IMG/VR virus record: IMGVR_UViG_3300010399_000230 | Span: 1-35,748 of that record | DNA: 35,748 nt | DNA from: a virus | Direction: 5' to 3' (one strand) | In this document: positions 35,305 to 35,748 of the stretch, piece by piece | How positions within the stretch are numbered: position 1 is the stretch's first letter | Layout of the letters: the number at the start of each line of letters is the position of its first letter | Made by a program: the position numbers and the translations under genes | Notes under the pieces: model-generated | What the model saw: the letters and a program-made list of their open reading frames with translations, nothing else | Database searches by the model: none | Told to the model about the DNA's origin: nothing

Positions 35305-35748
35305 CTAACCAAATCAAGATCGTTTCCCGCTGGGATTCGACTCAAATCCTGTTCACGTTTGATGTGCCGGAAGGCATGGAGAGCGGAATGCAGGTACGAG
35401 CTGCGCTGGAGGCGGCGCTAGCTTCCAGGGCCAACCTGTCCAGGGCCGACCTGTCCGGGGCCAACCTGTCCGGGGCCAACCTGTACGGGGCCGACCTGTC
35501 CGGGGCCGACCTGTCCGTGGCCAAACTGTCCGGGGCCGACCTGTCCGGGGCCGACCTGTCCGGGGCCGACCTGTCCGTGGCCAACCTGTACGGGGCCAAC
35601 CTGTACGGGGCCAACCTGTCCGTGGCCAACCTGTCCGGGGCCGACCTGTCCGGGGCCGACATGTCCGGGGCCGACCTGTCCGTGGCCAGACTGTCCGTGG
35701 CCAACATGTCGAGCGCCGACCTGTACGGCGCCAACCTGTCGAGGGCCA
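35301..35748 (+). CDS. Pentapeptide-repeat protein, 3' truncated
   Basis: The GTG at 35301 opens a frame that stays open to the window end (149 residues seen). The N-terminal 43 residues ([39 protein letters not shown]) match the lead-in I know from phage pentapeptide-repeat proteins. After it come at least 21 units of A(D/N)LSG type, for instance [20 protein letters not shown]. Such repeats fold as a right-handed quadrilateral beta-helix. Some family members mimic DNA and bind gyrase, but phage copies are untested. The C-terminal domain lies outside. It belongs to the operator-controlled early operon. Confidence 0.85.
   Translation, partial: MTNQIKIVSRWDSTQILFTFDVPEGMESGMQVRAALEAALASRANLSRADLSGANLSGANLYGADLSGADLSVAKLSGADLSGADLSGADLSVANLYGANLYGANLSVANLSGADLSGADMSGADLSVARLSVANMSSADLYGANLSRA
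35430..35748 (+). repeat. 15-bp in-frame tandem repeat array
   Basis: About 21 units of 15 bases, consensus GCCGACCTGTCCGGG, run off the window edge. In the first 18 units all differences are amino-acid changing (GAC/AAC, TCC/TAC, GGG/GTG and CTG/ATG among others). Silent changes appear only in the last few units. Confidence 0.95.

Noticed and set aside
35342-35734. 130-codon minus-strand frame over the pentapeptide repeats
   Set aside because: It is the antisense of the repeat array; the plus-strand reading gives canonical A(D/N)LxG pentapeptides and a phage-type N-terminus.

Overview
The window is almost certainly a temperate tailed phage (or excised/assembled prophage) of the P22-like podovirus type. 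On the minus strand it has, in order, terminase, a P22-type portal, scaffold, P22-type coat, gp4-like and gp10-like tail accessory proteins, three ejection-type proteins, a beta-helix tailspike and a lysis cassette. A tyrosine integrase and an immunity region with a repressor-like gene show that it is temperate. The DNA is GC-rich, and the accessory genes (DUF6745, DUF551, Lar-like, NinG) look like those of phages of Burkholderiales or related Proteobacteria; the host assignment is inference. I see no tRNA, rRNA, IS element or CRISPR array.

Layout. 1-5192 (plus): a chain of small, tightly coupled accessory genes, beginning inside a DUF6745-type gene whose tetrapeptide-repeat region is cut by the window edge and ending with an excisionase-like gene. 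5113-6108 (minus): integrase, whose 3' end overlaps the excisionase-like gene antisense. 6109-6566: non-coding, with repeats, a palindrome and a strong hairpin; a candidate attP/control region. 6567-29724 (minus): the late region, which in transcription order runs wHTH proteins, terminase, portal, a fibre and a PKD/beta-helix protein, scaffold, coat, tail accessory genes, a 2-oxoglutarate oxygenase, ejection proteins, tailspike, lysis genes (endolysin, holin-like proteins, Rz with Rz1 embedded) and an HTH-metallophosphoesterase. 29796-32274 (minus): NinG, an HNH/HTH-like protein, small membrane proteins and a replication-O-like protein. 32275-32679: non-coding and structured. 32680-34112 (minus): Lar-like, CII-like and membrane proteins and a Cro-like gene. 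34116-34688: divergent promoters with repeated operators, a repressor-like gene without a protease domain, a terminator and a second operator-bearing promoter. 34728-35748 (plus): small coupled genes ending in a pentapeptide-repeat gene cut by the window end.

Both window ends lie in coding tandem repeats, and all gene directions fit one circle: divergence at about 34.1 kb and convergence at about 5.15 kb. The window is therefore probably a nearly complete circular genome broken by assembly in repeats.

The most unusual signal is a small RNA-like element present three times, twice in tandem before the coat gene and once before the tailspike gene. It has a fixed GAGA tetraloop and a fixed UAA/CC internal loop, while both stems differ by compensatory changes, and its 3' strand reaches or contains the ribosome-binding region. 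A different 19-base hairpin element is repeated in the portal and scaffold leaders, and an intrinsic terminator follows the coat gene. Together these suggest RNA-level tuning of virion protein stoichiometry.
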